A DNA stretch of 64,000 nt from positions 12,006,001 to 12,070,000 of the forward strand of contig NC_056044.1 in assembly GCF_004379255.2 (NCBI RefSeq), read 5' to 3'. Shown here one piece after another: positions 1 to 11,800 of this stretch. The notes below the pieces were generated by a model. The model was not told the DNA's origin. It ran no database searches and saw only the letters and a list, made by a program, of their open reading frames with translations. Numbering within the stretch: position 1 is the stretch's first letter; the number at the start of each line of letters is the position of its first letter. Source of the DNA: Salvia splendens (taxonomy: Eukaryota > Streptophyta > Magnoliopsida > Lamiales > Lamiaceae). Position numbers and translations under genes: made by a program.

Positions 1-255
1 TAAAAACTACAAATACGAAACAAACCATCATTTGATTCAAATACAAATTTAAATCCTAAAAATAAAAGATACTACATAACTTAAATCCTAAAAATAAAAG
101 TTTAGACATAATGTAAGGCCTAAAAAAATCAATTGTCAAAGAAAATACAGAACAATACATTATTCAAAAGTTCATATTTAATCATATGCATACTTCAAAG
201 AAAATTAAGAATACGATATAATTTGTTTATTGAATTTCAAATTCGAACGACATAA
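1..255. other. AT-rich intergenic DNA
   Basis: AT-rich sequence with repeated short motifs (aaatcctaaaaataaaag occurs twice near 51-103). I see no gene. It ends at the TAA target duplication of the next MITE. Confidence 0.5.
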
Positions 256-768
256 GAGCATCTCCAATGGCGGACGTCCGGTCGGACGTGCGCGACGGGC
301 GACCGGGACGTCCGCCATTATGGCAGGGGAGGTCGGATACGGACGTCCCGTGAGGACGTCGGGTGTCCTCGGACGTCGGCGCGACGGGCGGGCGGACGTC
401 CGCCATTGTGGCGTGAGTCGGACGTCCGATTTTTAAATTTTTTTTAATTTTTTTTAAACTCTATATATACTGCTCGTTGAATTTTTTTTAAATCATGTAT
501 GTTTTTTTTTAAATGAAGTTGTTAATTTTTCCCGTTCGTATTCGTGTTGAAATTTTATTTTCGTAAACGTAAATTGTTTTATTTGTGAATTTGTGATTTT
601 TTTTATTGCGGGAAGTCCTAGTGGGAAGGGCGATGGGAAGGGCGGATTGTGAAGGGGATGTCCTAGTGACGTGGCAGTGGGATGGGAAGTCCTAGTGACG
701 TAGGGGGAGGTGTTTTCGGGATGTCCTAGTGGATGTCCGAGTGGGACATCCGCCCACTGGAGATGCTC
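256..768. mobile_element. Tourist-like (PIF/Harbinger) MITE
   Basis: The element is bounded by inverted termini: GAGCATCTCCAATGG at the left, and CCACTGGAGATGCTC at the right, whose complement differs from the left by one base. It is flanked by TAA on both sides (253-255 and 769-771). The 3-bp TAA duplication and the GAGCATC terminus are typical of PIF/Harbinger MITEs. Both subterminal zones are GC-rich with repeated ggacgtccg and gtcctagtg motifs, while the core is T-rich. No coding capacity is seen; the small frames here follow the repeat structure. Confidence 0.85.
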
Positions 769-1245
769 TAACAAAAGAGGCCGTCATATGTCGGCTCCCC
801 ATAGGCCGAACAAAAATACAGATTACGTCAGCGACATATGTAGGTGGGGTCGGCCGACCCCACCGCCGGCCCACTGACCCACCGTATAAGAGTATCGACT
901 ATAGGCGGACAGACCCAATAACCTCGCCCCCTTTTTTTTGTCCACAGCACCAGTTTATTTGTCTGCGCCCACAAAAAAAGTTATCCGCAGCTATAAGGTG
1001 GACACTTTCAATAGCCCCCAAATTTTTTATTTCAATTATAATTCAATTATAATTAAAATTATCGGACTATACATAATTAGAAAAAAATGGCTATTATTAA
1101 ATAAATTAAAATTAAACACTAAATTTTCGTCATTTTTAAAGTAATAGTAAAATTATACAACGAAAATTTAATTTATAGAAAATCACAATGTTCTTCACAC
1201 TGCGCCACCTCCCCTACGTGCCCAAACTTCTTAAATCAAATCGGC

Positions 1246-2634
1246 CTAGAGTGTGGTATGTGATGTGCTCCTGCGCATATCAGTGAAACGTTGGAGCAAA
1301 TATTCATTACTACGTGGTACACTCATCTGTATCGGCACGGAGGCAACACCGTGACTTGTACTTGCGCCATCTTCCGGTGCCCAGCGCTCTGCAGGAAATC
1401 CTTCATCTTCTATTATCATATTGTGCAATATGATACATGTTAACATAATATTCGTGACATCATCTTCGTGCCAAACTCGTGTCGGGCACCGTATAATGGC
1501 CCATCGCGCTTGGAGCACACCAAAAGCTCGCTCAACATCCTTCCTAGCAGCCTCTTGTTTTCGCGCAAAATATTGTTTCTTCGGTCCAACCGGTTGGCGA
1601 ATTGTCTTGACGAATACGAGCCACCGAGGATATATCCCATCTGCCAAATAGTATCCCCTATGATACTGCGTTCCGTTGGCTACGAAGCTGATTTCTGGAC
1701 TCTCTCCGGCACTCATCATTGAAGAGAGGCGATGACTAAAGAACATTGATGTCGTTGTTCGAGCCTGCAACACCGAAATACGCATGCCAGATCTGCAAAC
1801 GGTAGTCAGCAACGGCTTCCAGAATCTTTTTTTTAATAAGAATATCTTTTTTTTAAATTAACTCCTATACAATAGATAGGAGGAAATTACGACTGATGTC
1901 AAGAGGGCTCGAACTCGGCACCTCATGCAATAATGTCTAAGCTCCTTGCCGCTAGGACAAATGCTCTGGACAACGGCTTCCAGAATCATCGATGGACCTT
2001 TGCTTATGAAACCAGTTGTGAACTGGCCTTTCCATGCCACCGGGCAGTTTTTGCACTCCCAATGCATGCAATTGATGCTTCCTAACATCCCTGGGAAACC
2101 GTGAACCGAACCGTGCATATCTAGCAGTCTCTGGCACTCATCAGAAGTGGGCTTTCGTAGGAACTCCGGACCAAATATTTCCCGGATCCCCTTACAAAAC
2201 TGCCTGAGCACCGTTAGGCTAGTCGTCTCACCCATCTGTAGGTATTCGTCGAACAAATCAGCCGGTCCGGCATAGGCAAGCTGCCTAATTGCAGCGGTGC
2301 ATTTCTGCAAAGTAGGCAGCCCGATCCGGCCAGTGCAATCACTCTGGAGGGTGAAGCACCGATACCGCTCCGCCAAATTCGTCGTTATATGGTTGAAGAG
2401 CCGTTGCGACATTCTGAATCACCGACGGAAAATCTCGGGTGGATAACGGGAGTTATCCACAAAGTAGTCCGCCATTAGACGCTGGCGCGCTCCGCTATGG
2501 TCTTGTTGGATGGTCCGACGACGAGGGATCGCGGCCTCTGCGATCTCCGCCGCGTGCGTCGCATCCTCCTTGCCGGCCTAGTTCTGCACCTCTTAAATCA
2601 GAGAATTCCACGCGTCGTTCCACAAATCGTCCAT
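1246..2634 (-). pseudogene. PIF/Harbinger transposase (HARBI1-like), broken
   Basis: Family role: DDE transposase, a plant ALP1/HARBI1-type nuclease that cuts element ends. Reading on the minus strand from the ATG at 2634, the N terminus has the family feature of an R-D/Q-G-A-x-x-R-L-M-ADYF segment, but three stops (near I12, near N18, and just before the MSQRLF segment at 2412). The core then reads openly: helix-turn-helix-like region, G-x-LGSI-N-CMHW, W-K-G-Q-F, ILEAV. After the SINE the protein resumes with GVAGSNNDINVL, then a stop, a one-base frame change near 1720, then GYYLADGIYP, DVERAFGVLQARWAI and ILHNMIIEDEG. The first catalytic Asp is Asn (GSIN instead of GSID), while the second (NDINVL) and the Glu (DVERAF) are present. 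It is dead from stops, frameshift, active-site change and SINE. Family assignment is confident. Confidence 0.9.
1827..1970 (-). mobile_element. tRNA-derived SINE inserted in the transposase
   Basis: A 144-bp insert flanked by identical 17-bp direct repeats (caacggcttccagaatc at 1810-1826 and 1971-1987). On the minus strand it begins at 1970, carries a box-A-like tagcggcaaggag and a box-B-like gttcgagcc about 35 bp later, and ends in A-rich tracts (T8 at 1827 on the plus strand). RNA polymerase III boxes, an A-rich tail and a long target duplication together define a SINE mobilised by LINE machinery. Removing one 17-bp copy and the body would restore a continuous transposase frame at this point, which supports simple insertion. 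Confidence 0.85.
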
Positions 2635-2982
2635 TTTAAATACCAATGGAATCCACAAATTTTAGTGAGAGAAAGCATGAGTGAAGAATTGGAATGGTGT
2701 GAAAATAATGAGTGAATTGGGGTGTATTTATAGGTAAATTTAATTGAATTTAAAAAACACAAAAAATAAAAAATCGTCCACCCCAAACCGCCCCGCTATA
2801 GGCCGGCGCGCCTGCCGCCCCGCCGGCCCGCGATAGGCGCGTCCTCACACAATTCTCGCCGAAGGGCCTTCCGCCCCATTTTTTTTGTCCGCTTCGGGGT
2901 GGACATCCCTCCCACTATAGACCGCCCCGCCTTCGCCGCTTCCGAGGCGGCCGACGCGCCTATACTATATTGGATGCTCTAA

Positions 2983-4244
2983 TACCCTCCAGCAGCCACC
3001 GACCCCACGGTATCCAAACCCCTGCGCTGTCGCCTACTCTCCTCTGCTGGTTCTTCTGATTATCGCCGCTGATTTCTAAGCTGTAAAAACTTCCGCTCCA
3101 GCGTATTAATACTCGATTTCCTTTAATTTAATTTGACTTATAATACGATAGCACACTTGGGGATTGACATGAGATTTTAGAAGATTTTATTTTGTGTGTT
3201 AAGTTGAAAGAGAAAATAGTATATTTATATTAATATGAGAAAGAATTTTTCTAAAAAATGGAATGTGACATCTATTATGAGATGAGACGGGGAATACTTT
3301 TTACTTCGCAGTTCATTGGATATAGCCTATTTTTAGTAGATGTGAGATGGGGGAATACTTTTTACTTCGCAGTCCATGGATATAACCTATTTTTAGTAAA
3401 TGTATGTCAGCATTTGTTCCATTATTTCAATTCAAAACTATGTTTAATGCAATTACGCAAAATCAAATTTTAAGTCTAACGGACGCCACTAAATATGTCA
3501 TAAGAAATCAAAGAATTGTTATATGTATAACAATAATAATAATAATTATTATTATTAATATTTTCTCTCACTTTATAGTGAGAATCAATTTTTAAATTTA
3601 GTAATTTCGTAATTACTATTTGTCCTAATTTAAATAGATATGATAATTGAATTTGATTTTTTAATTATAATTTAAGTGATTTATTTTAAGAATTTTAATG
3701 TATTGATTATGTTATTTCACTTTTAGATTAATGAAAAAAAACTCCAAAAATCCTCGGCTCTCTACTAGTTCTTTTAATGTTGAATAAGAACCACAATAAT
3801 TGAAAAATCATGTGGTAGTTGATAACAATCCAACGACATTGGTATTGATGAAAGAGAAATAAAGGTTTATCATGGATTATGAAAGTCTATTAATAGTTTT
3901 GATGTAAACATTTGAGATCGTAATTGTAGAAAATATGTATTACGAAATAATTTTGAGTCGTTTTCAAAATATGTACACTCATAGAAGCCAACTATCTCGC
4001 ACGTATAAGATATTGATATTTATATTTTATGTATTTTTGTTGAAAAAATAATTATTTAAATATTATGTTTGTTGACTTTGTTCAAATCGACCCAACGGTT
4101 ATGAATTTCTGGATCCTCCATTAGATTACGTGGGAGCTTGTCTAAGCACTTGCTTAATGCCTTAAGGACGCGAGCACATGCTCTATAGTTTCCCTAAGCA
4201 CTCTAAGGTATTTTCATCCCGTGTCAGAGATAACCACTTAAATC
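2983..4244. other. Intergenic AT-rich DNA with a short tandem repeat
   Basis: No gene is supported. The first about 150 bp (2990-3110) are C-rich and could be an old 5' leader, but no reading frame follows. At 3281-3411 a unit of about 62 bp is duplicated in tandem (ggaatactttttacttcgca... and gaatactttttacttcgcag...). An AAT/ATT tract lies at 3525-3570. The rest is low complexity. Confidence 0.5.
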
Positions 4245-4586
4245 TTAGGCCATCCGCAACGCCGTCTCTTATCCGTCTCTTAACCGTCTCATCTCTTAAC
4301 TATTCATGGGTCCGACTATACTTTTCACTCCATCTCTTAACTAAGAGACAACACCTGCAACCCTCCATATCTTATCCGTCTCTTAACCATCTCATCCATT
4401 AACTACTCATTCAATTTCATTTTTTATTTTTATTTCCAACAAATTCAATTAATAAAAAACACACTTCATTAAATATAATAAAAATACAACTTAAAATTCA
4501 AAAAAATAAAAAAACACATAATTAAAATCCTAAAAAAAAATAAAAATTACATAATTTAAAATACAATTTTATAGAAATTAAAAAAA

Positions 4587-5720
4587 CTACTCCGCCGGCG
4601 AATCATCCCCCGAAGGCGGTGGCGGTGCACTCAAGCTACCTAGAGGCGGAATACCAATTTGTCTTGCCATATACTCAATTCCGGCAAGATGGGCTGAATA
4701 TTGTGGAGGCGTCATGCGGGAAGTGTCCGCCATCGTGGCGGTCAAGTATATGGAGCCCGAGACCGAGCCCGAGCCCGCCTGGCTTGATTCGCCTCGGCCA
4801 CTCCTCCCTCTAGCCGCCTTCGCCGCCTTGGTTCCTTGCGGCCGACGGCGCCCATGGGAGGACCCCTGCATCGGTGGTCGTGCTCTCAACCTCCTGTGAG
4901 GCAAACTCTTGTGCGGCGCTGCCTGAACCGCCCTCACTAGACGAGTATTGGCCACCCGCCGTGTGCTTCGTGCGTTTCGAGGTTGAGCCTGTGCTGGACT
5001 GGACACCGCCATCCCACTTTTCCTCGTCTTTGACCACCTCCCAAACATCAACATGTTTGAATTCTTTGCCGTTGTCGTCAAAAAAGACTCGCAAAGCCGC
5101 TCTCAGAATATCGGCTCCACTGGCTCCGCTTTGGTAATTCGCCGCTTCATTCTTGTAGATCCCACAAAAAATTTTTACTTCTCTGTCGACTCGGTTAAAA
5201 TGACTGCGGAGCATCTTCAATGTGCGGCGGCAGGACCCCTTTGGCTTAATCTCGTTATAGGCGTCGGTGACCTTTTCCCAAAAACACTTCCGGGTTTGTT
5301 GATTCCCGACGATGGGATCGTACGAGACGCTGACCCAGGCGTTGTACCGAGCCATCGTGTCCTTGCGGCTGTATGGATGATACATCCTCCCCCTCCTCGG
5401 CCGCCTCCTCCTCTTCCTCCACGGCGTCGAATGCGCGAGCCCTGTAGCTTCCACCGCCTCGTCCTCCTTCCGGATTGGGTTCATCCAGGTAATCCTCCCT
5501 AATTTGGGATAATCCCTGCGAATACCTCGGGGCGGAGGGACGAGCGTATGCATCCACATCAAAATGGGGTGGTTGGTACTCCGCCGGCGTCGACGAGCCT
5601 TGGGTACTTGACGTCGACGAACCGGAACCGGAACCACCCAAGACATTGGACATGCCCCCAGTCGCAAAACGCGTTTATGTCAAAGCCGTCGGAGCCGCCT
5701 GAGTTTCAGTCGCCGGACAT
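4587..5720 (-). pseudogene. Harbinger ORF1 (Myb/SANT-like, NAM-associated type), frameshifted
   Basis: Family role: ORF1 partners the Harbinger transposase and carries a trihelix/SANT-like DNA-binding domain. The likely start is the ATG at 5720 (M-S-G-D, then a TGA). The frame changes before the MSNVLGG segment at 5653, which begins the Gly/Ser-rich and acidic N terminus. It changes again near 5390 into the conserved domain (ARYNAWVSVSYDPIVGNQQ, FWEKVTDAYNE, RSHFNRV, the DVWEVVKDEEKW region). It changes a third time near 4850 into the basic C terminus (RRRPQGTKAAKAARG) ending at 4587. One stop and three frame changes mean it is non-functional. Some plant databases mislabel this family as glutathione S-transferase T3-like. 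Confidence 0.82.
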
Positions 5721-5959
5721 TTTGTGATGAAAATTGGAGAGGTGAGATGAGAATTGGAGAAGAAATGGAGATGATTTGAGAAGAGTAGATGTGTGTTTGT
5801 ATGTATAATGAGCCTGAAAGATGAGTATTTATAGAATAAAAAAAGAAAAAAAGAAAAAAAAACAACCGTTGAACGGTCATATGACCGTTTTTTAATTTTT
5901 AATTTTATTATTTTTTTATTAAAATCGATTTTTTTTTAAAAAATCGATTTATTGCTTCA

Positions 5960-6002
5960 GCGTGACGACGCCCACTCGCGGGCCGGCGAGTGGGCGTCAC
6001 GC
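5960..6002. repeat. Subterminal hairpin
   Basis: GCGTGACGACGCCCACTCGC pairs with GCGAGTGGGCGTCACGC across a short GGGCCG loop, with one unpaired base. It sits about 145 bp from the right end of the Harbinger element, where subterminal repeats often serve as transposase binding sites; that role is inferred. Confidence 0.6.
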
Positions 6003-6207
6003 CTAGCGCCAGCGCGTGCCAACTGTCTCGCTGGGACGAGACGCTCGCCGAGACCGGGACGAAACGTGGGGTGCAACACCTCTCGACGCCGTCTCGTCTC
6101 GCCGAGACGAGATAGATATGGCAACGAGACGCGTTATGGATGGCCTTACGCACTTAGTTGCCCAAGTGCTTTGATGTATCTCGTGAATCGTCATTTCATG
6201 ACACAAT

Positions 6208-6489
6208 CAAGTGCATGTTAGATTGTTTACAAGATATGGAGCTAAGACGTTCAAAAATGAATTAACATTATTTATTCATGAAGTTGGGATCAAGAACTAT
6301 TCAAGACTGAGGACCATTGCAGATGATGGTTTGACCAACCCAAAGTTGTATTAATTGAATTACATGCCAACGAGCCAGAATTTGAAGAATATCAGTAGTT
6401 TTATGAAAATTGAGCCTGAAGATATTAGGGCTTCACAAAAAAAAATCTTATTAGATGGCATTCATCTAGAGTTTGTTAAATTATTTTCA
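6208..6489 (+). pseudogene. Unidentified degenerate coding fragment
   Basis: A reading frame of about 92 codons runs from roughly 6208 to a TAG near 6491, with one internal TAA after the PKLY segment. The peptide composition (LFTRYGAKTFKNELTLFI, YMPTSQNLKNISSFM, EPEDIRASQKKILLDG) looks like real protein rather than random translation: balanced residues, amphipathic helices and no low complexity. I do not recognise the family. It lies between the ORF1-only Harbinger element and the Copia 5' LTR and could be a host exon or a transposon piece. Confidence 0.35.
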
Positions 6490-6652
6490 TAGTTATTTAC
6501 TTTCCAAATTAATAAAATAAGTAGATGAAAAGTTTTCGACCCATATTAATTGGCGTTGATTTGTTTTCCTTCTACCAATTAGAGTTTACTTTTATCTTTA
6601 TTTTTCATTATGAAATTAGGTTCTCCATTGCCTATTTAAAGGAATGTTAAAA

Positions 6653-7162
6653 TGTTAGAATTTTTGGGCTTCCACACGACTAATTTAATGTGTATGACTA
6701 TTTTTTAGTTGTCCAATTAAAGTGATCTATTAAATATTAAAGTTTGGGCTAAAGTGTATTTATTTGTTATGGAAATAAGTGTAGATATCATATGTGATTT
6801 TCTATTTGATGAGGGACCGAATAGAAAATAAAGGGTTTATATTTATTATAAATATAAGCTAGGGTTATGGTCCCCAGACGTCAGATTATTGTGAAGGACG
6901 TCTCTGTATTCTCTCGGCAGATTATTGTGAAGGACGTCTCTGATCGTTTGGAAGATCCATAGCCGCTGCAAAGCAATTCCACCGTTTAATTCGTTATGGT
7001 ACCTTCGTTTGGAAGATCCATAGCCGCTGCAAAGCAATTCCACCGTTTAATTCGTTATGGATCAAGGTACGCTTCCGCTCTACAGTTTATGCTCCTTCTC
7101 CGTCGTTCTTGGTTAATCATTATAGAGAGCTTTATGTAATTGTTCACTCAATTATTCCAACA
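6653..7162 (+). repeat. Copia 5' LTR (with internal duplication)
   Basis: 510 bp, beginning TGTTAGAATTTTTGGGC and ending ATTATTCCAACA. It is longer than its 448-bp partner because the segment around ttcgtttggaagatccatag...ttcgttatgg is present twice in tandem (about 6947-7060). The motif cagattattgtgaaggacgt is also doubled. The LTR holds a tattataaatataag TATA-like region near 6842. Confidence 0.88.
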
Positions 7163-7164
7163 AG

Positions 7165-7178
7165 TGGTATCAGAGCCA
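7165..7178 (+). other. Primer-binding site (initiator Met tRNA type)
   Basis: tggtatcagagcca lies two bases after the 5' LTR. This matches the usual plant Copia site complementary to the 3' end of tRNA-iMet. Confidence 0.9.
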
Positions 7179-8152
7179 CTCATTCTCTAAGAATTGGGAA
7201 AAGGAGAATTAAGGCTTATATTCTTGTCTGAACTTTGGAATTCAAGGAATCAAATTTCTTGATATTAGGTTTAATTTTTCAAATTAAAGTGTATGTATTC
7301 TAGCCGCCGCAAGTTAGGTTTTATGTATTGAATATGAATTTGTGAACTATATATTCACGCATACCTAGATTTGCGTTTATTGGGTTTATGAATATTGTGA
7401 ATTGAGTTCTTGTTAAGTCTTGCGAATTCATGCTTCTGCACGTCTCTATACTTTTGGATGAATGAATTGATAATTCAATTCATATAGTATGTTTTACACG
7501 CATACCACTCTTTTCTTGGGTTGATGAAATATTGTGAAATATAAATCTGCCACTTCAATTGAGAATCAATTTTGTAACAGTTATGTACCGATCAAAAACC
7601 AAATTGTTAGAGCAGAGCCTGCTTTTAACTTAAATACTGCAGTTTATGAATCGCTTTTGTTTTGGTTTACAAATTGGATTTCAACTAATGCGAAATAGAA
7701 TTGAGTATGGATTTCTTTGGTTTTGGAATTGATTATTCAATTCGTATGTGTCATGTATGCGTGAAATCTTGTGATTGAGAGTCTGGTGTTATGATTAATG
7801 GATTTATTTGGTTGATTTTGATGTTATTTTTGGTTGTTATGTTCGTTGGTTATGATCTTGGGGAACATTAAAATTTGGATTTTGTCAATTTTAGTGAAAA
7901 TTGGATTTGGCAAAATTATATGGAATCTCATTAGGAGTCAGCAATTTTCGATTTGCTGGGGAGCTATTGGGCTGGCCGTAAGGATTTAACGACTTGCTGA
8001 GTTTGCAAGGTATGCGAACCCAGTGACTCGTTGGCTAGCCACTGTATTCCAGAAAGTTATCAACGACTTGCTTGCAAGCGTTTGTATTCAGTTTTAAAAT
8101 AATAAATTCAAATTTTTTGGGTACATCTCATGTTCCTTATTTTCTACTAATG

Positions 8153-8760
8153 AGTGTGTATTTTAATGCGGATATTAGTCGGCCAAAAGGAAGATTAATA
8201 TTTGGCACGAAATATACATATACTTGTGGTAATAAATACGTGACAATTATTCAGTTTCTTGTGAGTGGTGTGATGCCAAAGGGTGGACGCTACTTAACAA
8301 GATCTTATTGTCAGTATTTAACCACTGTAAGGAGGTCGCCATTTACAAGTTCATATTACTGTCAAAAGACTTGATGTGGATGTTGTGCTCGAAACCTCGT
8401 AATGTTTTACTAATATTCAAAATAGATTAGTCAAAACATGACGTTGCCAAATTAACCTCTCTTGTCTAGACTTCTTTATTGCGAATATTAGGACGGTGAA
8501 GTGTGTGTGTATTTTAATGCGGATATTAGTCGGCCCAAAGGAAGATTATTATTTGGCACGAGATACACACATACCTGTGGTGCTAAGTACGTGACAATTA
8601 TCCAGTTTATCGTGTGAGTAGTGTGATGCCCAAAGGTGGACATTGCTTGACATGATTTTATTGTCAGTTTTGATCACTACAAAGAGGTTGCCACTTACAA
8701 GTTTATATTACTGTCCAAAGACTTGATTTAAATGTTGTGCCGGTACCTCGAGATGTTACC
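8153..8760 (+). repeat. Internal 250-bp direct duplication in the Copia leader
   Basis: Two similar segments (8153-8407 and 8505-8760) each start gtgtattttaatgcggatat, pass through tagtcggcc, ggtggac and gacttgat motifs, and end with a cctcg-atgtt segment. They lie between LTR and gag and differ by many substitutions and small indels, so the duplication is old. No protein is supported. Confidence 0.75.
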
Positions 8761-8822
8761 TTCTTATTTGGATTTTAGAATGTGAGCATGACAACTATTT
8801 TGGTTTTGTTCTCTGTTCAATT

Positions 8823-11800
8823 ATGATATCTGCTTTTGCAGTTTCTTCCAACATGAACAATATGTTAGTGTTGAATGGGTCAAATTTTAAGGATTGCAAA
8901 GATTATATTCTAATTACTCTGGGTTGCATGGATCTGGATTACGTGCTAAGGACCGAGCAATTTATTTCTCATATGGATAATAGTACTCTTGATCAAAGGA
9001 GAAACTATGAGAAGTGAAAATGCATAAATCGCGTAAGTCTAATGATCATTAAGTACAGCATCCTAGAAGCCTTTCGAGGCACTACATTTTAGAATATTAC
9101 TGAGGTCAGGCCAATGAATACTTTGTCAAAATTAAGGAACATTTTGCGAAAAAAACATTAAGGCTGAGACAAGCGTGTATGATCTCAATAAAGTATAAAG
9201 GCAAGGGCAACATAAGGGAACACATTATGCAAATGTCTCACGTTGCTTCACTTAAGCTTGAATTTTAAAGACTTGCTTGTGCATTTGGTATTGCACATCT
9301 GGTTAGTATCTCAAGAAATAAAGTAAAGGGCATTAAGAAAAGTTTATTGAGAATGCTGCTATGGATAAGGGTTCATCACAAAAGAAACAAAATAAGGATA
9401 ATGATAGTTGTTTCGTTTGTGGTAAACAATGATATATAAAGAAGAATTGTAAGTATCACGCATGGCATGCAAAGGAAGTTACAATTCTTGTTTTGGTCTG
9501 TTTTGAAGTTAATTTGGATTTAATCCCTAATGATATTTAGTGGGTAGATTCTGGTGCTACTGCTCACATAAGGTTATCAATGTAAGGCTGTCTGAGCTAC
9601 CGAAAGTCAATTGATGGTGAAAGATACATCTATGTGTGATATGACAAATCGGTGGACGTATAGACTATTGGGCATTGTAGATTGTTATTAAAGACTGGAA
9701 TTTTTTTTCTGGTTTTTTGAAGGATACTCTATTGTACTGTCTTTAGACAGAATTTGGTTTCTATTTCTGCTTTGGACAAATTTGGTTTCTCTTGTTCATT
9801 CAGAAATAGTAAAGTTCTTCCTTCAAATAATTTTAATATTGTGGGCACTGTTTCCTGAAGTGCATATAACAATCTTTGTATGCTCAATTATGTTACTTCA
9901 TATTCAGAAGCTTTACATGTTGAATCAAAAGCAGACCAAACATAAGAAATTAGGTGCCGACAGAGGTACAGACGTCCAAGAATTGATATATACAGACATT
10001 TGTGGTTCATTCCCTTTGGTTTCATGGAATGGTCAACAATATTTTATATCAATTATAGACGACTGTTCTCATAATGGGTACCTATATTTAACCAATGAAA
10101 AGTTTGAGTTCTAGACAAGTTCAAAATATTCAGGGCTGATGTTGAGCTCCAACTCGACAGAGGCATTAAGAGAGTCAAATCTGGCCCGTGGTGGCGAATA
10201 ATACTATAGAAATGACTGCTCATGTGAACAATGTCAAAGACCTTTTGTCCTCTATTCGGAAGAGTGATCGTCCCTTAGTACACCATGTCGGGATCACACA
10301 AAATGAGTGGTGTATCTGAAAGACGAAATAGAACTTTTAAAGATATGTGAAGGAGTATGATTTATCATTCTTCTTTGTCACATTCGCTTTGGGGAGAGGC
10401 ATTAAAGACTATAGCATATATATTCTCATTTGGTCATCCAGAAGAATTTAGGGATTTTTTAAATTTTATGATCCCACAAAAGGAACTAATTTTGGACGAG
10501 ATATATAGTATTATTTGAGGATGTTGAGTTTGGGGGGAAGAATGTATTAAGGAACATTACTTTTAAGGAGGAGTCTGTATAGACACCTAGTATTGCTTCT
10601 GACAATGATCAGGTATCAATTACTATCATTGAAGAAGAAGCAGATTAAGAACCTCAAGATGATAATATTGTAAACATTCAATCTCATGTGGATGATGTCA
10701 TTTAAAGTCATTCTCAACAACCTCAATTAAGATTCTCGTAAATGGTACCACAAATTCTATAAAGTAGTTCTTTCATTTGGATTCAGAAAGAATGCTATTG
10801 ATGGTTGTGTGTATCACAAGTTCAGTGGGAGCAAATGCATCTTCTTGGGGAATATTGCACAACACCAAGAATCACTCTCGAACAAATTTGAGGTGAAAGA
10901 TCTTGGGAGAACCTCTTTTGTATTTAGAATCGAAATAAATCGAGATAGCTCTCGAGATATTCTTCGGCTATCACGAAAGGTATATATTGGAAAAGTGCCT
11001 AAAGTATTTGAGATGCATAATTGCAAGTAAAGAAATGTCCCTATGACTAAGGGAGACAAACCTAGTCTCATTCAATGCCCTAAGATAAATCATGAGATTT
11101 AGAAAATGCAGAAGGTTCCATATGCTTCGGCGATTGGGATCCTAATGTGTGCTCAAGTGTGTTTTAGACCCAATTTGGTTTTAATTGTTTATATGTTGGG
11201 CAGATATCTCAATAACCCGACATGGATCATTAGGAAGCAGCAAAACGGGTTATGAGATATTTATAGAGAACTAAGCATTACATGCTCGCATACAGAAAAT
11301 CAGATCATTTGGAGAGATCTTAAGGCATTTTGATTCTGATTTTGTTAGATGTCAATACAGTAAATGATCCATTTTAGGTTACGTGTGTCTGTTGGCCGTG
11401 GAGCCATTTCGTGGAGAAGTGCTGAGCAAACACTAGTAGCTACTTCTGCCATGACAACAGAATTCGTAACTTGTTTTGGGCATCTAGTTATTGAATATGA
11501 CTCAGAAATTTTGTCACTAAGCTGCATATTGTTAAATGTATTGAAAGACCACTAAAGTTATGTTGTGACAATAACCCTGCAGTATTGTATTCCAAATAAC
11601 AAGAGCTCTGCTATGTCATAGTTTCTTGGTTGTAAATTAAAGTTCAGAATGGACAAATACCTATAGAGCATAAGGGAACGCATTTGATAGCAAATTCGTT
11701 CACTAAAGGACTAACACTCAAGTTCTTTCATGGGCATGTAGCCCAAATGGGTGTTATGTTGTTTAAGGATACTTCCGTTCAGTGGGAGTAATTTTGGTTA

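Larger units (their letters stand above)
890..2979 (-). mobile_element. PIF/Harbinger DNA transposon (defective, full length)
   Basis: A 2.09 kb element flanked by TAA (887-889 and 2980-2982). The left terminus GAGTATCGACTATAGGCGG pairs imperfectly with the right terminus, which on the minus strand reads GAGCATCCAATATAGTATAGG. It encloses a minus-strand Harbinger-type transposase that starts about 345 bp inside the right end. Subterminal DNA is rich in ggcggac/gtccgcc motifs like the MITE at 256-768, so that MITE may belong to a related family. Stops, a frameshift and a SINE insertion make it non-autonomous now. Confidence 0.85.
4248..6145 (-). mobile_element. PIF/Harbinger element carrying only ORF1
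   Basis: A 1.9 kb element flanked by TTA (4245-4247 and 6146-6148). The termini are inverted: GGCCATCCGCAACGCCGTCTC at the left, and ggccatccataacgcgtctcg at the right when read on the minus strand. Plant PIF/Harbinger elements normally encode two proteins, a DDE transposase and a Myb/SANT-like ORF1. Only an ORF1 relic is visible here, so the element must depend on a transposase in trans. Repeats of gtctctta at the left and cgagacg/gagacga at the right form subterminal arrays. Confidence 0.85.

Noticed and set aside
4810..5667. The 285-codon frame taken as an intact Harbinger ORF1
   Set aside because: Only its middle part matches the family; its start and end are out of the homologous frame, showing frameshifts.
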